From NCBI GenBank assembly GCA_026014485.1, contig JAOZIE010000002.1, positions 382,879-446,878 on the forward strand: DNA of 64,000 nt, in the 5' to 3' direction. The notes under the pieces are model-generated. The model was not told where the DNA came from. It did not search any database and was given only the letters and a program-made list of their open reading frames with translations. How positions within the stretch are numbered: position 1 is the first letter of the stretch; each line of letters begins with the position of its first letter. Origin of the DNA: Candidatus Bathyarchaeota archaeon (lineage in GTDB: Archaea > Thermoproteota > Bathyarchaeia > Bathyarchaeales > Bathycorpusculaceae). Below are positions 34,041 to 43,441 of this stretch, in pieces. A program made the translations under genes and the position numbers.

Positions 34041-34856
34041 CTAATACATGAGCATGCTGCCTGACCGGTAACCTTCCAAATCTACTGTTACGTATTTGAA
34101 GCCAAGAGCCTTCAACTTGCCGTTTATTTGGTCAAAAACAGAAACGTCACAAAGAAGATGCCGCTCGTCTTTTCCTACTTCTATTCGGGCGATTCCGCTG
34201 TGGTCTCTGACTCGAAGCTGCTTAACATTGACTATCTCCTTTATTGCCTGCTCCGCTCGTTGGATACGGTCTAGTTTTTCGCGGGTTATCTCTTCGTGAT
34301 AAGATATCCTTGAGGCTAAGCAGGGCTGGGGCAGCTTGTCATGAACCGAAAGCCCCAGTTCCTTAGCTACACTCCGTATCTCGCCTTTTGTGAAGCCGCT
34401 TTCAACCCAGGGACTATAAACGTTCGGTAGCTCATTAACTGCCTGAAAGCCCGGTCTATGCTCGGTTAAGTCACTAAAGTTTGTGCCTTCAAAAACCACT
34501 TCAAGCCCAAGGGTCTCAGCCACATTTTGCAGCTTGCGCAGGAGCTCTTTTTTGCAGTAGTAACACCTGTTCTTGGGGTTTCTGCGGAACTCTTCGTTAG
34601 ATAATTCATCGGTTTTGACAATGACGAATTTAATGCCTATTTCCCGCGCCACTTCTTGGGCGTCCACAACTTCTTGGGCAGTGTACGTGGGGGACTTTGC
34701 AGTGACAGCAACCGCTTTTTCTCCCAAAACCAAGTGGCAAACCGCCGCCAATGCCGAGCTGTCTACTCCCCCAGAAAAGGCAATTACGGCGCCATTTTTT
34801 CCCTTGTCCTTGATGAAACCTTTCAAGGATTCATACTTCGCATCTGCATCGCTCAC
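34041..34856 (-). CDS. larE: LarE sulfur transferase for the nickel-pincer cofactor
   Basis: ATP-dependent enzyme that inserts sulfur into pyridinium dicarboxylate during nickel-pincer cofactor synthesis. The PP-loop AFSGGVDSSALA is at about 26-37. Cys98 and Cys101 (RCYYCKKE) plus Cys179 (QPCLASR) make three cysteines. That set matches LarE forms described with a [4Fe-4S] cluster that carries a non-core sulfur, rather than the sacrificial single-Cys type. GTG start six bases after the larC stop, behind GAGGTGAG. Confidence 0.9.
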   Translation of the reverse strand: MSDADAKYESLKGFIKDKGKNGAVIAFSGGVDSSALAAVCHLVLGEKAVAVTAKSPTYTAQEVVDAQEVAREIGIKFVIVKTDELSNEEFRRNPKNRCYYCKKELLRKLQNVAETLGLEVVFEGTNFSDLTEHRPGFQAVNELPNVYSPWVESGFTKGEIRSVAKELGLSVHDKLPQPCLASRISYHEEITREKLDRIQRAEQAIKEIVNVKQLRVRDHSGIARIEVGKDERHLLCDVSVFDQINGKLKALGFKYVTVDLEGYRSGSMLMY

Positions 34857-34862
34857 GACGGC

Positions 34863-36128
34863 TCACCTCTTCTGGAAGGTCTCTCGGGCTTTCGCCAGGA
34901 CTATCTCGGAAACTTCACGTAAAGGCGTACCTGTGGCGTTGGCTATCCTTTTTATGTCCTCATATTCGGGTTTAACGTGGAAGGCTATGCCTTTGCTGTC
35001 TCTTGTCACTTTTACGTTCACCCGCTCTTTAACCCCGTTTATTAGTACCGCCATTTCGTGCAGTTTGCGGTTAAGCACGTACCGTTCACAAAAGGTGACC
35101 CTAACACCTAAAGTGCCTGTTTCCTCCATGATGACCCGCGACAAATGCTTGCTTGCGTTCTTGTCTGCAATCACCTTCAGGATTTGCCCTGGGCGGCTCT
35201 TCTTTGTTAGCATGGGAGTTACACTTACGTCTTTGGCGCCTTCACGGAGCAGCTTCTCGATTGTGTAGCCGATGACTTCGCCAGTTACATCGTCCACGTT
35301 GGTTTCCAAAACGGCAATTTCGTCTTTCAAGAGCCCCGCATCAAACGGTTCGCCTATTGTTATTCTTAGGACATTGGCAAGTTCGGGGAAGTCTTTGGTT
35401 GCTGCGCCATAGCCCACTTTTAAGGGGGTTATTGCAGGATAAAAGCAGCTTACCTCGTCAACCAAGTTAACCAAAATAGATACCCCCGTAGGAGTAGCTA
35501 GTTCTACCTCGATTGGTCCGCCTTTAATGGGAAACCGTTTAGATTGCAGAATAGCCAATACGGCGGGGGCGGGAATTGAAACAACACCATGTGAAAACTT
35601 GTGTGTTCCTCCTCCGATTGAGACAGGTGTAGAGTAAATTTTGGCGTCGAATAATCCGAGGTCATCCAAGGCTACTGCACAACCTATGATTTCTGCTGGA
35701 GTGTCCACTAATCCGACCTCATGTAGGTGAGTGTCTGATAGATTGTTGCCGTGAATTCCCGCTTCAGCATTCACTAATGTTCGAATGGCGTTTGAGGCGA
35801 ACTGGATTGCTTTTTTGGAAAGCTTAAGGTTCGCTGCGTTTTTCTCCACGGTCTCTATGAGGTGTTTCCCGTGCGTTTCTCCTGTTAATTCTGCGGTGAC
35901 ATCGATGTGGGTTGCTTTGAATCCCCGACGCATAACCTGCTTGATTGCCACTTGGACGCTTCCGTAACCGTATTCGGGGTTCTCCAAGGCTTTTATGGCA
36001 GAAACAATTTTGGTAACATCAGCCCCAAGGTCAATTAAAGCCCCCAAAAACATGTCGCCTGAAACGCCGGCGACTTGGCAGTCGATAACCACTGTTTTGT
36101 CAGAAACCCCGCTTTTGTCGGCACACAT
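34863..36128 (-). CDS. larC: LarC nickel-insertion enzyme
   Basis: CTP-dependent cyclometallase that puts nickel into the pincer cofactor. It opens with VIDCQVAGVSGDMFLGALIDLGAD and continues with TDTHLHEVG-like DTHLHEVGLVDTPAEIIG, SIGGGTHKFSHGVVSIPAPA, EVELATPTG, then ETNVDDVTGEVIGYTIEKLL and a C-terminal region with HVKPEYED. It is one uninterrupted 421-residue frame, unlike lactobacilli, where larC is made by frameshifting. Start ATG behind GAGGGAAA; TATA-like ATATATTATTT lies upstream and is shared with divergent larB. Confidence 0.93.
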   Translation of the reverse strand: MCADKSGVSDKTVVIDCQVAGVSGDMFLGALIDLGADVTKIVSAIKALENPEYGYGSVQVAIKQVMRRGFKATHIDVTAELTGETHGKHLIETVEKNAANLKLSKKAIQFASNAIRTLVNAEAGIHGNNLSDTHLHEVGLVDTPAEIIGCAVALDDLGLFDAKIYSTPVSIGGGTHKFSHGVVSIPAPAVLAILQSKRFPIKGGPIEVELATPTGVSILVNLVDEVSCFYPAITPLKVGYGAATKDFPELANVLRITIGEPFDAGLLKDEIAVLETNVDDVTGEVIGYTIEKLLREGAKDVSVTPMLTKKSRPGQILKVIADKNASKHLSRVIMEETGTLGVRVTFCERYVLNRKLHEMAVLINGVKERVNVKVTRDSKGIAFHVKPEYEDIKRIANATGTPLREVSEIVLAKARETFQKR

Positions 36129-36210
36129 AGATTTCCCTCAGGAGAAGGTAACCACATAAATAATATATGACTTGTGCGTCTCAAACATTATCCGTTGCGG
36201 TGCTTGTCTT

Positions 36211-37002
36211 ATGATAACGCTTAAAGAAGTGCTTGAGAAAGTCGCTAAAAAAGAAATCTCGACAGATGAAGCAGAGAACCTGCTGCGTTTTCTTGCCGTT
36301 GAAGAAGTGGACAACTTGGCAAAAATCGACCCCAACAGGGAACTGCGGAACGGGTTGCCAGAAATAATTCTGGGGGAAGGAAAACAAACAAGGGTCCTCA
36401 CAGAAATCTCGTTGAAAATGCTTTCTCAATCAGGTAGGGCAATAATCAGCCGATGCTCACAAGAGCAAATCCGAGCGCTACGCGAAGCCCTCCCTAAAGA
36501 CGCAAACCTGCAAGTCTGTGAAAAAGCGCGAATGGCTCTTCTTAAAAGGAAGAAATTTGTGGTCAAGCGTAGCGGAGGGAAAATCGGGGTTATAACTGCG
36601 GGGTCCTCTGACATTCCAGTAGCTGAAGAATCCAAGATTATCGCTGAGGAAATGGGCTGCGAAGTTTTCACAATTTACGATGTGGGGGTCGCGGGGATTC
36701 ATAGACTGCTTCAGCCGCTAAAAGAGTTGATGCTTAAAGATGTAGATTGCGTGGTGGTTGTTGCGGGTCGAGAGGGCGCTTTAGCGTCGGTAGTGGCAGG
36801 TATGGTTGGTGTTCCAGTGATTGCGGTTCCAACCTCTAACAGTTACGGTTTTGGAGAGAAAGGCATAGGCACTTTGATGGCTATGCTTCAATCTTGCTCG
36901 CTGGGTTTAGCCGTCGTTAACATTGATGCTGGAGTAAGCGCAGGTGCAGTTGCTACGTTAATCGCTAACCGCGCGGCTAAATTCAGAAAAACTAAAAACT
37001 AA
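36211..37002 (+). CDS. larB: LarB pyridinium-3,5-biscarboxylic acid mononucleotide synthase
   Basis: Carboxylates and hydrolyses nicotinic acid adenine dinucleotide, the first step of nickel-pincer synthesis. The 263 residues have an N-terminal helical part (MITLKEVLEKVAKKEISTDEAENLLRF) and a PurE/AIR-carboxylase-like core: VITAGSSDIPVAEE, VVVAGREGALASVVAGMVGVPVIAVPTSNSYGFGEKG and VVNIDAGVSAGAVA. I start at the ATG of MITLKE rather than the TTG 13 codons upstream. It is divergent from larCE. Confidence 0.92.
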   Translation: MITLKEVLEKVAKKEISTDEAENLLRFLAVEEVDNLAKIDPNRELRNGLPEIILGEGKQTRVLTEISLKMLSQSGRAIISRCSQEQIRALREALPKDANLQVCEKARMALLKRKKFVVKRSGGKIGVITAGSSDIPVAEESKIIAEEMGCEVFTIYDVGVAGIHRLLQPLKELMLKDVDCVVVVAGREGALASVVAGMVGVPVIAVPTSNSYGFGEKGIGTLMAMLQSCSLGLAVVNIDAGVSAGAVATLIANRAAKFRKTKN

Positions 37003-37040
37003 AAACATAATAAAAAAAGATAAAAAAGAAAGAGACCTTA
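37003..37040 (-). terminator. Poly-U-type terminator region
   Basis: A dense A-rich run on the plus strand reads as repeated U stretches at the end of the SSB-like gene on the minus strand, typical of archaeal intrinsic termination. It lies between convergent larB and SSB-like genes. Confidence 0.45.
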
Positions 37041-37077
37041 AACCGAAAAAAGCATAGAAAGGTATGCTTTATTCAAT

Positions 37078-37611
37078 TTAGTATCTGCGGTCTCGGAAGC
37101 CGCCGCCACCGCGTCGGTCACGTCCACCGAAGCCGCCGCCACCGCGTCGGTCTCCGCCATAGCCGCCACCGCCGAAGCTTCTTCTGCCGCCGCCTCGGAA
37201 TGGTCTGCGTTCTTGCTCGTATGTTTTGCTGGAAACGTTGTTCTCTGTGTTTACTTCTGCGGTGAGTGGTTCACTTGCAAGTTCGAGTTTGCCGTATTTG
37301 CCTATGTTTAAGCGGATGTTGCCTTTGAAGAGGGTGACGTAGCCGTTTTCGACGCGTATAGTGTCTTCTTCGTTGATTTTAGTGATGTTATCGTCCCATA
37401 GTGTAAGGTAGACTACGCCTGTTTCGTCTCCGACTAATGCGTCGCAGACTTTGTGGGCTGACCCATCTCTGCCCATGGGAATCTCGCGTATTTCGCTTTT
37501 GGAAACAACCTTTGCCGTTACATTTACGGCTCTTGATTGTGGAGTCAATTCGCCAACTTTGGCGTCAACTGGTTGTGGTCGTTTGTTTTCGAAAAAACCT
37601 TCAACTGCCAA
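37078..37611 (-). CDS. OB-fold single-stranded DNA/RNA-binding protein with RGG tail
   Basis: An RPA/SOSS-B-like single OB fold (about residues 15-115: VGELTPQSRAVNVTAKVVSK, DALVGDETGVVYLTLWDDNI, VENGYVTLFKGNIRLNIGKYG). A long Gly/Arg/Phe/Tyr tail (about 138-177) with repeated RRGGGGF units follows. The fold matches short crenarchaeal-type SSBs, whose tails mediate contacts; RGG repeats also bind RNA. The tail repeats are visible as DNA repeats. TTG start. Confidence 0.88.
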   Translation of the reverse strand: MAVEGFFENKRPQPVDAKVGELTPQSRAVNVTAKVVSKSEIREIPMGRDGSAHKVCDALVGDETGVVYLTLWDDNITKINEEDTIRVENGYVTLFKGNIRLNIGKYGKLELASEPLTAEVNTENNVSSKTYEQERRPFRGGGRRSFGGGGYGGDRRGGGGFGGRDRRGGGGFRDRRY

Positions 37612-37804
37612 TCTGATTCAACACCTTGTAGTTTTAGACAGACAAAAGTAAGACTAGCTGGCGTTCTTAAGGTTTGTGGTCAGATATATCCGCAGTTAGC
37701 GCCCACGCATTCGCAGATAAGCAGAATTGGACTCACAGCAAAGGTTCTTGGATGAAAATCTGAAAGCCGTTTTGCCTATTAATAAGCAAAGCCACTATAC
37801 AACA

Positions 37805-38611
37805 ATGACGAAAACAATCACTGGCGCCGCGTTGCTCGCTGCAATTATTCTTTTGCTAAGCGTGTCAATTATTGTTTCGTTAAACATGGAAAATCCAGAG
37901 CCCTCGGCAGCTCGACAATACACCTATGAGGTTGTGAACACGTTTCCCCACGACCAACATGCTTTCACAGAAGGTCTTTTTTACGCCGACGGTTTTCTCT
38001 ATGAAGGTACAGGCTTAAATGGAGCCTCAACTTTGCGCAGAGTAGATTTAGCTTCTGGAGAGGTTCTTCAGGAGGTTTCGCTGTCATACCAGTATTTCGG
38101 GGAAGGCATAGCCCTTGTTAACGGCACCATAATCCAGTTAACTTATCAGACGCACATAGGCTTCATTTACGATAGAAACTCGTTTGCCCTTCAAGGGAAC
38201 TTTTCATATCCAACTCAGGGCTGGGGACTCACCTTCGACGGCGAGCACTTAATCATGAGCGACGGCACAGACAACCTCTACTTCCTTGACCCAGAAACCC
38301 ATCAGAAAACAAGCCAAATCCAAGTGCAGGACGGCAACACCTCAGTCTCCAAACTCAACGAACTCGAATACGTAAACGGAGACATATTCGCCAACATTTT
38401 CGAAGAACCAAAAATCGCCGTAATCAACGTGCAAACGGGGCAAATCAAATCGTGGATAGACCTGACTGGACTCCAAGAGGCGCATGGCTCTACAGGTACG
38501 CTGAACGGAATCGCCTACGACCCAGACAGCAACAGGTTTTTTGTAACAGGGAAGAATTGGCCGCAACTTTTCGAGATTAAACTGGTCCCGCAAAGCATGC
38601 AAGAAACATAG
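37805..38611 (+). CDS. Glutaminyl-peptide cyclotransferase
   Basis: Exported five-bladed-propeller glutaminyl cyclase (plant/bacterial type), which converts N-terminal glutamine to pyroglutamate. YEVVNTFPHDQHAFTEGLFYADGFLYEGTGLNGASTLRRVDLASGEVL, then YFGEGIAL, LIMSDGTDNLYFLDP and a C-terminal HGSTGTLNGIAYDPDSNRFFVTGKNWPQLFEI are near-consensus. Residues 5-30 are a signal/anchor helix. I start at MTKTITG, which is a natural export start; an upstream in-frame GTG would add 26 poorly conserved residues. Confidence 0.88.
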   Translation: MTKTITGAALLAAIILLLSVSIIVSLNMENPEPSAARQYTYEVVNTFPHDQHAFTEGLFYADGFLYEGTGLNGASTLRRVDLASGEVLQEVSLSYQYFGEGIALVNGTIIQLTYQTHIGFIYDRNSFALQGNFSYPTQGWGLTFDGEHLIMSDGTDNLYFLDPETHQKTSQIQVQDGNTSVSKLNELEYVNGDIFANIFEEPKIAVINVQTGQIKSWIDLTGLQEAHGSTGTLNGIAYDPDSNRFFVTGKNWPQLFEIKLVPQSMQET

Positions 38612-38736
38612 CGGTTTTGTCTCTTAAGCAAGTTTTGATGGGCATAGTTATGAACAAGGTTTCCTCTTTTGGGGGTTTACCACAAGTCTTATGAGCGCAA
38701 TGAGCCTAACGAGATACTGAGGAAGGCGTATCCGAA

Positions 38737-39081
38737 TTGGTTTACTGCTCAAAGTGTGGCACCCTTAATTCTGACGACGCCAACGTGTGCGGCAACTGCG
38801 GTGCACCTCTCGCTACAGCGGCGAGACAAAAGCAGTACGCGCCCTGGAATCATAGGCACTACCAAAAAGAATACCATACGGGCAGAGGCAGCGGCTTTGG
38901 GGCATTGTTTGCTGGAATCGTAATCATTCTTGTTGGCTTAGCTCTGTTGTTCTCCCAAATCTATGGCATCAAAATCAACTGGGATGTGTGGTTTGCGATT
39001 GGCATAGTTATTGTGGGACTCTGGCTTATCTTCGTGGCTTTCCGCAGAAGCCGCAGGTACAGCCAAACACAGCAGACTTAG
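38737..39081 (+). CDS. Zinc-ribbon membrane protein
   Basis: The N-terminal zinc ribbon reads VYCSKCGTLNSDDANVCGNCGAPL with two CxxC pairs. A linker is followed by two transmembrane helices at about residues 55-75 and 82-100. TTG start directly before the ribbon, with GGAAGG about nine bases upstream. These proteins are common in archaea and have no known role. Confidence 0.8.
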   Translation: MVYCSKCGTLNSDDANVCGNCGAPLATAARQKQYAPWNHRHYQKEYHTGRGSGFGALFAGIVIILVGLALLFSQIYGIKINWDVWFAIGIVIVGLWLIFVAFRRSRRYSQTQQT

Positions 39082-39125
39082 CATAACATCGCCCTTTTTC
39101 TGAGGGCACTCTCCAGGCTGTCTTT

Positions 39126-39180
39126 GTGCAGTACTGCACAATTGTTCAGGCTTCTGCACAAAAAAGTTAAATTAACTGCG
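39126..39180. promoter_or_regulatory. Palindromes in the pyrG promoter region
   Basis: GTGCAGTACTGCAC is a perfect 14-bp palindrome. About 30 bp later comes a second dyad, AGTTAA-A-TTAACT, that overlaps a TATA-like sequence. Both precede the CTP synthase start by 35-90 bp and could bind a repressor or Lrp-type regulator. Position relative to the promoter is the only support. Confidence 0.35.
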
Positions 39181-39214
39181 ACCGAAAGGTGTAGTTTATT
39201 ATGGGGATATTCGG

Positions 39215-40843
39215 ATGGTGAAGTACCTTTTTGTTACAGGCGGAGTGTTAAGTTCCGTAGGCAAAGGCATTCTAACCAGTTCAATAGGCAAGATGCTTCA
39301 GAGCCGCGGATTAAAAGTTACAGTTATAAAAATCGACCCCTACGTCAACGTTGACGCGGGAACCATGAATCCATACATGCACGGGGAAGTCTTCGTCACC
39401 GACGACGGCGGCGAAACAGACTTAGACCTCGGCTGGTATGAGCGGTTCCTTGACCTGAGCCTCAAACAGGAAAACAACATCACAACAGGCTCAATCTACA
39501 AAGCCGTCATAGAGAAAGAGAGAAGAGGCGATTTTCTGGGCAGATGCGTTCAGATTATTCCCCATGTCACCAACGAAATTAAGAGTCACTTCCGAAAAAT
39601 CGCCCGAACATCAAACGCTGAGGTTGTTCTCACCGAGGTCGGCGGCACAGTGGGCGACATCGAAGGACTACCTTTCCTTGAAGCCATACGGCAAATGCGC
39701 CTGGAAGAAGGCTTTGAGAATACGCTCTACGTTCATGTGGCTTTGGTTCCCATTTTAGATGTAACACAGGAAATGAAAACTAAACCGTTGCAGCACAGCG
39801 TTAATGAACTTCGCCGCATCGGTATCCAGCCAGACACGATTGTAGCGCGCAGCCCAAAAATGATAGATGCTGAAGCCCTGCGGAAAATCGCTTTGTTCGG
39901 AACCATCCCTGAAAACGCTGTTTTCTGCAGCTACAACGCAGAAAGCGTCTATCAAGTGCCACTTATCTTGGATAGTCAGGGCATGGGCGACTTCATTTGC
40001 CAAAGATTAAACTATGCCTGCACTCGACCTTATTTTGTTCAATGGAAAGAATTCGTTGACGCCGTGGTGAAACCTGAACACGAACTGAACATTGCGTTAG
40101 TGGGCAAATACGCGGGGTTAACTGACAGCTACGTCAGCATGGGCGAAGCCCTTCGACATGGAGGCGCCGCCAACAAAACCAAGATTTGCATAACATATTT
40201 AGAGGCTGAGAAGTTCGAGCAGGATCCCCAATGTATCAGCGAACTCAACAACTTCGACGGCGTATTCGTGCCTTACGGTTTCGGACCTCGCGGAACGGAG
40301 GGCAAAATGGCTGCGGCGAAATTTGCGCGGGAAAACGACATCCCCTTCTTGGGTATATGCTATGGGTTCCAGATTGCCACCATCGAGTTTGCACGTAACG
40401 TATGCGGATTAAAAGACGCCAACAGCACCGAGATTAACCCAAACACGCCACACCCCGTTATCGACTTGATGCCTGAACAACGGGGTATAGAAAACAAGGG
40501 AGCCACCATGCGGCTGGGCAGCCACAAGGTCGTTCTGGAAAAAGGAACCATGGCATACAACCTGTACAGAACTCAAGAAGTTAAGGAGCGTCACCGCCAC
40601 CGCTTCGAAGTCAACTTGGATTATCTGGACGTGCTCTGCAAGAACGGCATGGTTTACTCAGGTAAAAGCGCGGACGGGAGAAGAATGGAGACGTTGGAGT
40701 TGCCTGACCGCTATTTCTACTTTGCGTCCCAGTTCCACGGGGAATTCAGAAGCAGACCAGGCAGACCGTCACCTGAATATTACGGCTTCATTACTGCGTG
40801 CTTAAACAGAAAATTGGGAAAACCTAAACCGACGTTTTCTTAA
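39215..40843 (+). CDS. pyrG: CTP synthase
   Basis: Converts UTP, ATP and glutamine to CTP. The 542 residues have the N-terminal synthetase ([61 protein letters not shown]) and a C-terminal class I glutaminase with nucleophile Cys in FLGICYGFQ and QFHGEF, where the common QFHPE has Gly for Pro. The length is standard. It stands alone; a CTP-dependent LarC and a CTP-dependent lipid kinase-like protein elsewhere in the window both need its product. Confidence 0.96.
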   Translation: MVKYLFVTGGVLSSVGKGILTSSIGKMLQSRGLKVTVIKIDPYVNVDAGTMNPYMHGEVFVTDDGGETDLDLGWYERFLDLSLKQENNITTGSIYKAVIEKERRGDFLGRCVQIIPHVTNEIKSHFRKIARTSNAEVVLTEVGGTVGDIEGLPFLEAIRQMRLEEGFENTLYVHVALVPILDVTQEMKTKPLQHSVNELRRIGIQPDTIVARSPKMIDAEALRKIALFGTIPENAVFCSYNAESVYQVPLILDSQGMGDFICQRLNYACTRPYFVQWKEFVDAVVKPEHELNIALVGKYAGLTDSYVSMGEALRHGGAANKTKICITYLEAEKFEQDPQCISELNNFDGVFVPYGFGPRGTEGKMAAAKFARENDIPFLGICYGFQIATIEFARNVCGLKDANSTEINPNTPHPVIDLMPEQRGIENKGATMRLGSHKVVLEKGTMAYNLYRTQEVKERHRHRFEVNLDYLDVLCKNGMVYSGKSADGRRMETLELPDRYFYFASQFHGEFRSRPGRPSPEYYGFITACLNRKLGKPKPTFS

Positions 40844-40885
40844 TTTTTTGTTCAGCTTTTCCCCTCTTTTTCCATACTTCTTTTT
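40844..40885 (+). terminator. U-rich terminator after pyrG
   Basis: Directly after the pyrG stop are several T runs (ATTTTTTG, CTTTTCCCC, CTTTTTCC, CTTTTTTG) of the kind that end archaeal transcripts. No strong hairpin is needed or seen. Confidence 0.4.
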
Positions 40886-41052
40886 TGAAGCTAAAAGGTT
40901 GTATTGTAAACATAATGTTCCGAATTTGAATGTTTTTGTTCGCAAGAAAGTCTTAAATATTACGTATGTTAAAAGTAATTATGTGTCTTTTCGAGTAACA
41001 CAAATGTTATTGCGAAGTGACTCGAATCCTTACATCGCGGGAGGTGATGGAT

Positions 41053-41640
41053 GTGAAGTTTTTGACGAAAAAGAAATTTACTTTAGGAGTAAACGGCTTG
41101 CTTGCCTTAGCCTGCCTCATTACAATCACCATTGCGTTGGTTACTTACAGCGTGACATCGCCGATGACTCCTGTTAAACAGTTTTTAGTGGGTGCAACAG
41201 CCGATTCTTGGAACATATACGTTAATGACGTAAACAGCGTCAGGTATCTCCCAGGCGGAGATACTGCACCGACATTAAGTACAGGTGACTCCTCGACTTA
41301 TGCTTTTAAAGTTGAAACAGACGCAAACAAAGTTTGTGCAATAGCAATCCAGCTAACAACCGCAATTAACAGCAACAAGTTCTCAACTTTCCAGATTGAA
41401 CTAAAATATTGGAGTGGCTCAGCTTGGGTCGATGCAACATTATATGCGGGTGCAACAGGAGCAACCACAAAGGCGTTCATCAACGGATTAACCCTTAACG
41501 ACGTTGGCTACTTGCATCAAAACACATCAACAACAACGTACTACCTGCTGGAAATAACGTATTCATATGATTTGGTTGACGAAACAGCTCAGGTTACACC
41601 AACATTCCAGTATACGCCGATGCCGCTGAGTTCATTCTAG
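41053..41640 (+). CDS. Exported beta-rich protein with N-terminal anchor
   Basis: The protein has KKK at the N-terminus, one transmembrane helix (VNGLLALACLITITIALVTYSV) and about 160 residues of beta-rich, Thr/Ser-rich exported domain. I choose the GTG (MKFLTKKK) because GGGAGGTGAT then lies at normal spacing; the ATG two codons earlier would sit directly on that ribosome site. The single helix and small beta domain recall archaeal surface fibre or pilus-like proteins, but I cannot name a family. The next gene is also exported, suggesting a pair. Confidence 0.65.
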   Translation: MKFLTKKKFTLGVNGLLALACLITITIALVTYSVTSPMTPVKQFLVGATADSWNIYVNDVNSVRYLPGGDTAPTLSTGDSSTYAFKVETDANKVCAIAIQLTTAINSNKFSTFQIELKYWSGSAWVDATLYAGATGATTKAFINGLTLNDVGYLHQNTSTTTYYLLEITYSYDLVDETAQVTPTFQYTPMPLSSF

Positions 41641-41697
41641 TTTAGTCTCAATCACCTTCTTTTATTCAAAAGGTGACAGGCAAAAAGGAGAAGGAGG

Positions 41698-41763
41698 TTA
41701 CGTGAAAGAATCGTGCCCGCATGATGATTTGATTTTGCGGGTGTAACAGGCTACCTCACGTAA
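41698..41763 (+). promoter_or_regulatory. Nested stem structure with a 14-codon frame
   Basis: An outer pair TTACGTGA/TCACGTAA encloses an inner stem CCCGCA/TGCGGG in the gap between two exported-protein genes. A strong GGAGG precedes a GTG that opens the 14-residue frame MKESCPHDDLILRV (41702-41746), which runs through both left arms. A translated leader whose folding affects the downstream exported protein is possible. A shorter stem, TCACCTT/AAGGTGA, lies just upstream and may terminate the previous transcript. Confidence 0.35.
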
Positions 41764-41816
41764 AAATCGCGTTCCAAGCAGAATGGGAGGAATGCAGGGT
41801 TAGAATTACCTTAAAG

Positions 41817-43268
41817 ATGAGAAGGGGGTTGCCGAAAAAACATCTTAGAGCATGCTTCTTCAAAGTTTTAGCAATTCTACTCTGCTCATTGTTCATCACT
41901 ATTGTTCCCATGAGCGTGCATTCTCTGGTTTTTTATCAAGCAACCGTTACTATAACCCCAATTAAGGTTTTACCAAGTTACACAAACGCCTTCATTGCAT
42001 ACCGCGATTCGACAACAACTTTAAACACCGTTAAAGACCGCACATGGACTGGAACCACTGCAGCATGGAGCATCCAAAGCGTGTTGCCCAATGCGGGTAG
42101 CCCTGTTCGTTTTGTGAGAGTTGCCTATTGCCCCCTTCTGGCAAGGGCAGACGAAAAAATCGTGGTTTCCTTGTCTGATGATGGATACTTGGATGCCTAC
42201 GTTTGGGACGGTTCAACTTGGACAGCCACCAATAACATCGGAAACGTTGGAACAACAGCCAACGCATACAAGTGCTTTGATGTCGCCTACGAAAAAACAA
42301 GCGGTGAGGCATTGTTGGTTTACGGATACCAAAGCCCCAACCCCACTCATGACTTCGGCTACAGAACGTGGTCACCCGCTTCAGGATGGTCAACGGAATA
42401 CTACCTAAACGACGAAGCGAACAAAAAAGACGCGCAGATGTACTGGATCGAGATGGCAGCTAACCCCCAGAGCGGAAGCAACGAAATCACACTAGTAGCC
42501 ATCGACGGCGCCAGCCAGTACGCAGTTGGTTGCGCTTGGAATGGCAACTCATGGGGCACCACTACTGGATTAGATGAAGCAGTCAGCGAGTACACCACAG
42601 GCAGCATAGCGGTTGCGTACGAGCAGCAAAGTGGGCGGGCATGGACAGCAGTCGGTTCAGGAACAACCACGAATACCTTCACGATGCGAAGCCAGACAAA
42701 CGGAGCATGGAATACAACAATTACAAACCCAAACGTAGGCAACGTGCCGAACTGGTGCACCCTCAAAGCAGACCCCTCCTCAAACAAGCTGATGCTGGTT
42801 TCAGTTGGAGCAAGCACAAAGCTGGATGTAATTTACTGGTCAGGCAGCGGAGCGTGGACGGTTAACGGGGGAAGCCCAGCTTTTACACCAGACACAAGCA
42901 TTGATACGTCAAGTCAACGTTGCGCGGATTTTGCTTGGGAACCCACAGGAAGCCACGGCTTGATAGTTTGGGGAACAAGCGCAGGAAAAATTAAGTACCA
43001 ACTTTTCGATGGTGCAGGGTGGGGCGCATCAAACGAGCCTTCGATGGGAACCTATACTCATCCGTGGGTGCAGTTACGTACAAATTCAGGGTCGACAAGC
43101 GGAGACATTAAGATATTAGGGGCTATTCTAGAAAACACCGTTAACACTTTAGGTTCAGTTACGTGGAATGGCGCCTCATTTTCTGTACTAGGCAGCAACA
43201 CCATTTCCAGCGGCACAGCAACTACAGCTTACGAATGCTTTGAAATGGAATACAAAAAATACCCATAA
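41817..43268 (+). CDS. Secreted propeller-like protein
   Basis: A signal peptide (basic start, hydrophobic residues about 15-35) leads a 450-residue exported protein without a C-terminal anchor. Repeating blade-like units carry W-G-S/T and ADP.S.KLMLVSVGAST, DGSTWTATNNIG, WNGNSWGTTTGLDE, and similar Trp-Gly-Thr segments roughly every 60 residues. This looks like a six- or seven-bladed propeller of sialidase/PLL style. The role is unknown; it probably works at the cell surface with the exported protein encoded upstream. Confidence 0.7.
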   Translation: MRRGLPKKHLRACFFKVLAILLCSLFITIVPMSVHSLVFYQATVTITPIKVLPSYTNAFIAYRDSTTTLNTVKDRTWTGTTAAWSIQSVLPNAGSPVRFVRVAYCPLLARADEKIVVSLSDDGYLDAYVWDGSTWTATNNIGNVGTTANAYKCFDVAYEKTSGEALLVYGYQSPNPTHDFGYRTWSPASGWSTEYYLNDEANKKDAQMYWIEMAANPQSGSNEITLVAIDGASQYAVGCAWNGNSWGTTTGLDEAVSEYTTGSIAVAYEQQSGRAWTAVGSGTTTNTFTMRSQTNGAWNTTITNPNVGNVPNWCTLKADPSSNKLMLVSVGASTKLDVIYWSGSGAWTVNGGSPAFTPDTSIDTSSQRCADFAWEPTGSHGLIVWGTSAGKIKYQLFDGAGWGASNEPSMGTYTHPWVQLRTNSGSTSGDIKILGAILENTVNTLGSVTWNGASFSVLGSNTISSGTATTAYECFEMEYKKYP

Positions 43269-43441
43269 CCCGTAACCCCAAAAGAAAAGCCCTGAATTGC
43301 CTTTTAGCTAACCTGCAGGGAATCTGCTGGGTATTTGAACCAAAAAAATGGGTAGCCAAGCCCACTTTCCTAACTATTTTTGTGAGCCTGAAGCTTCGAC
43401 TTGAATCAGTTTTTCGACGTTTTGCGGTTGGAAGTGGGTGT

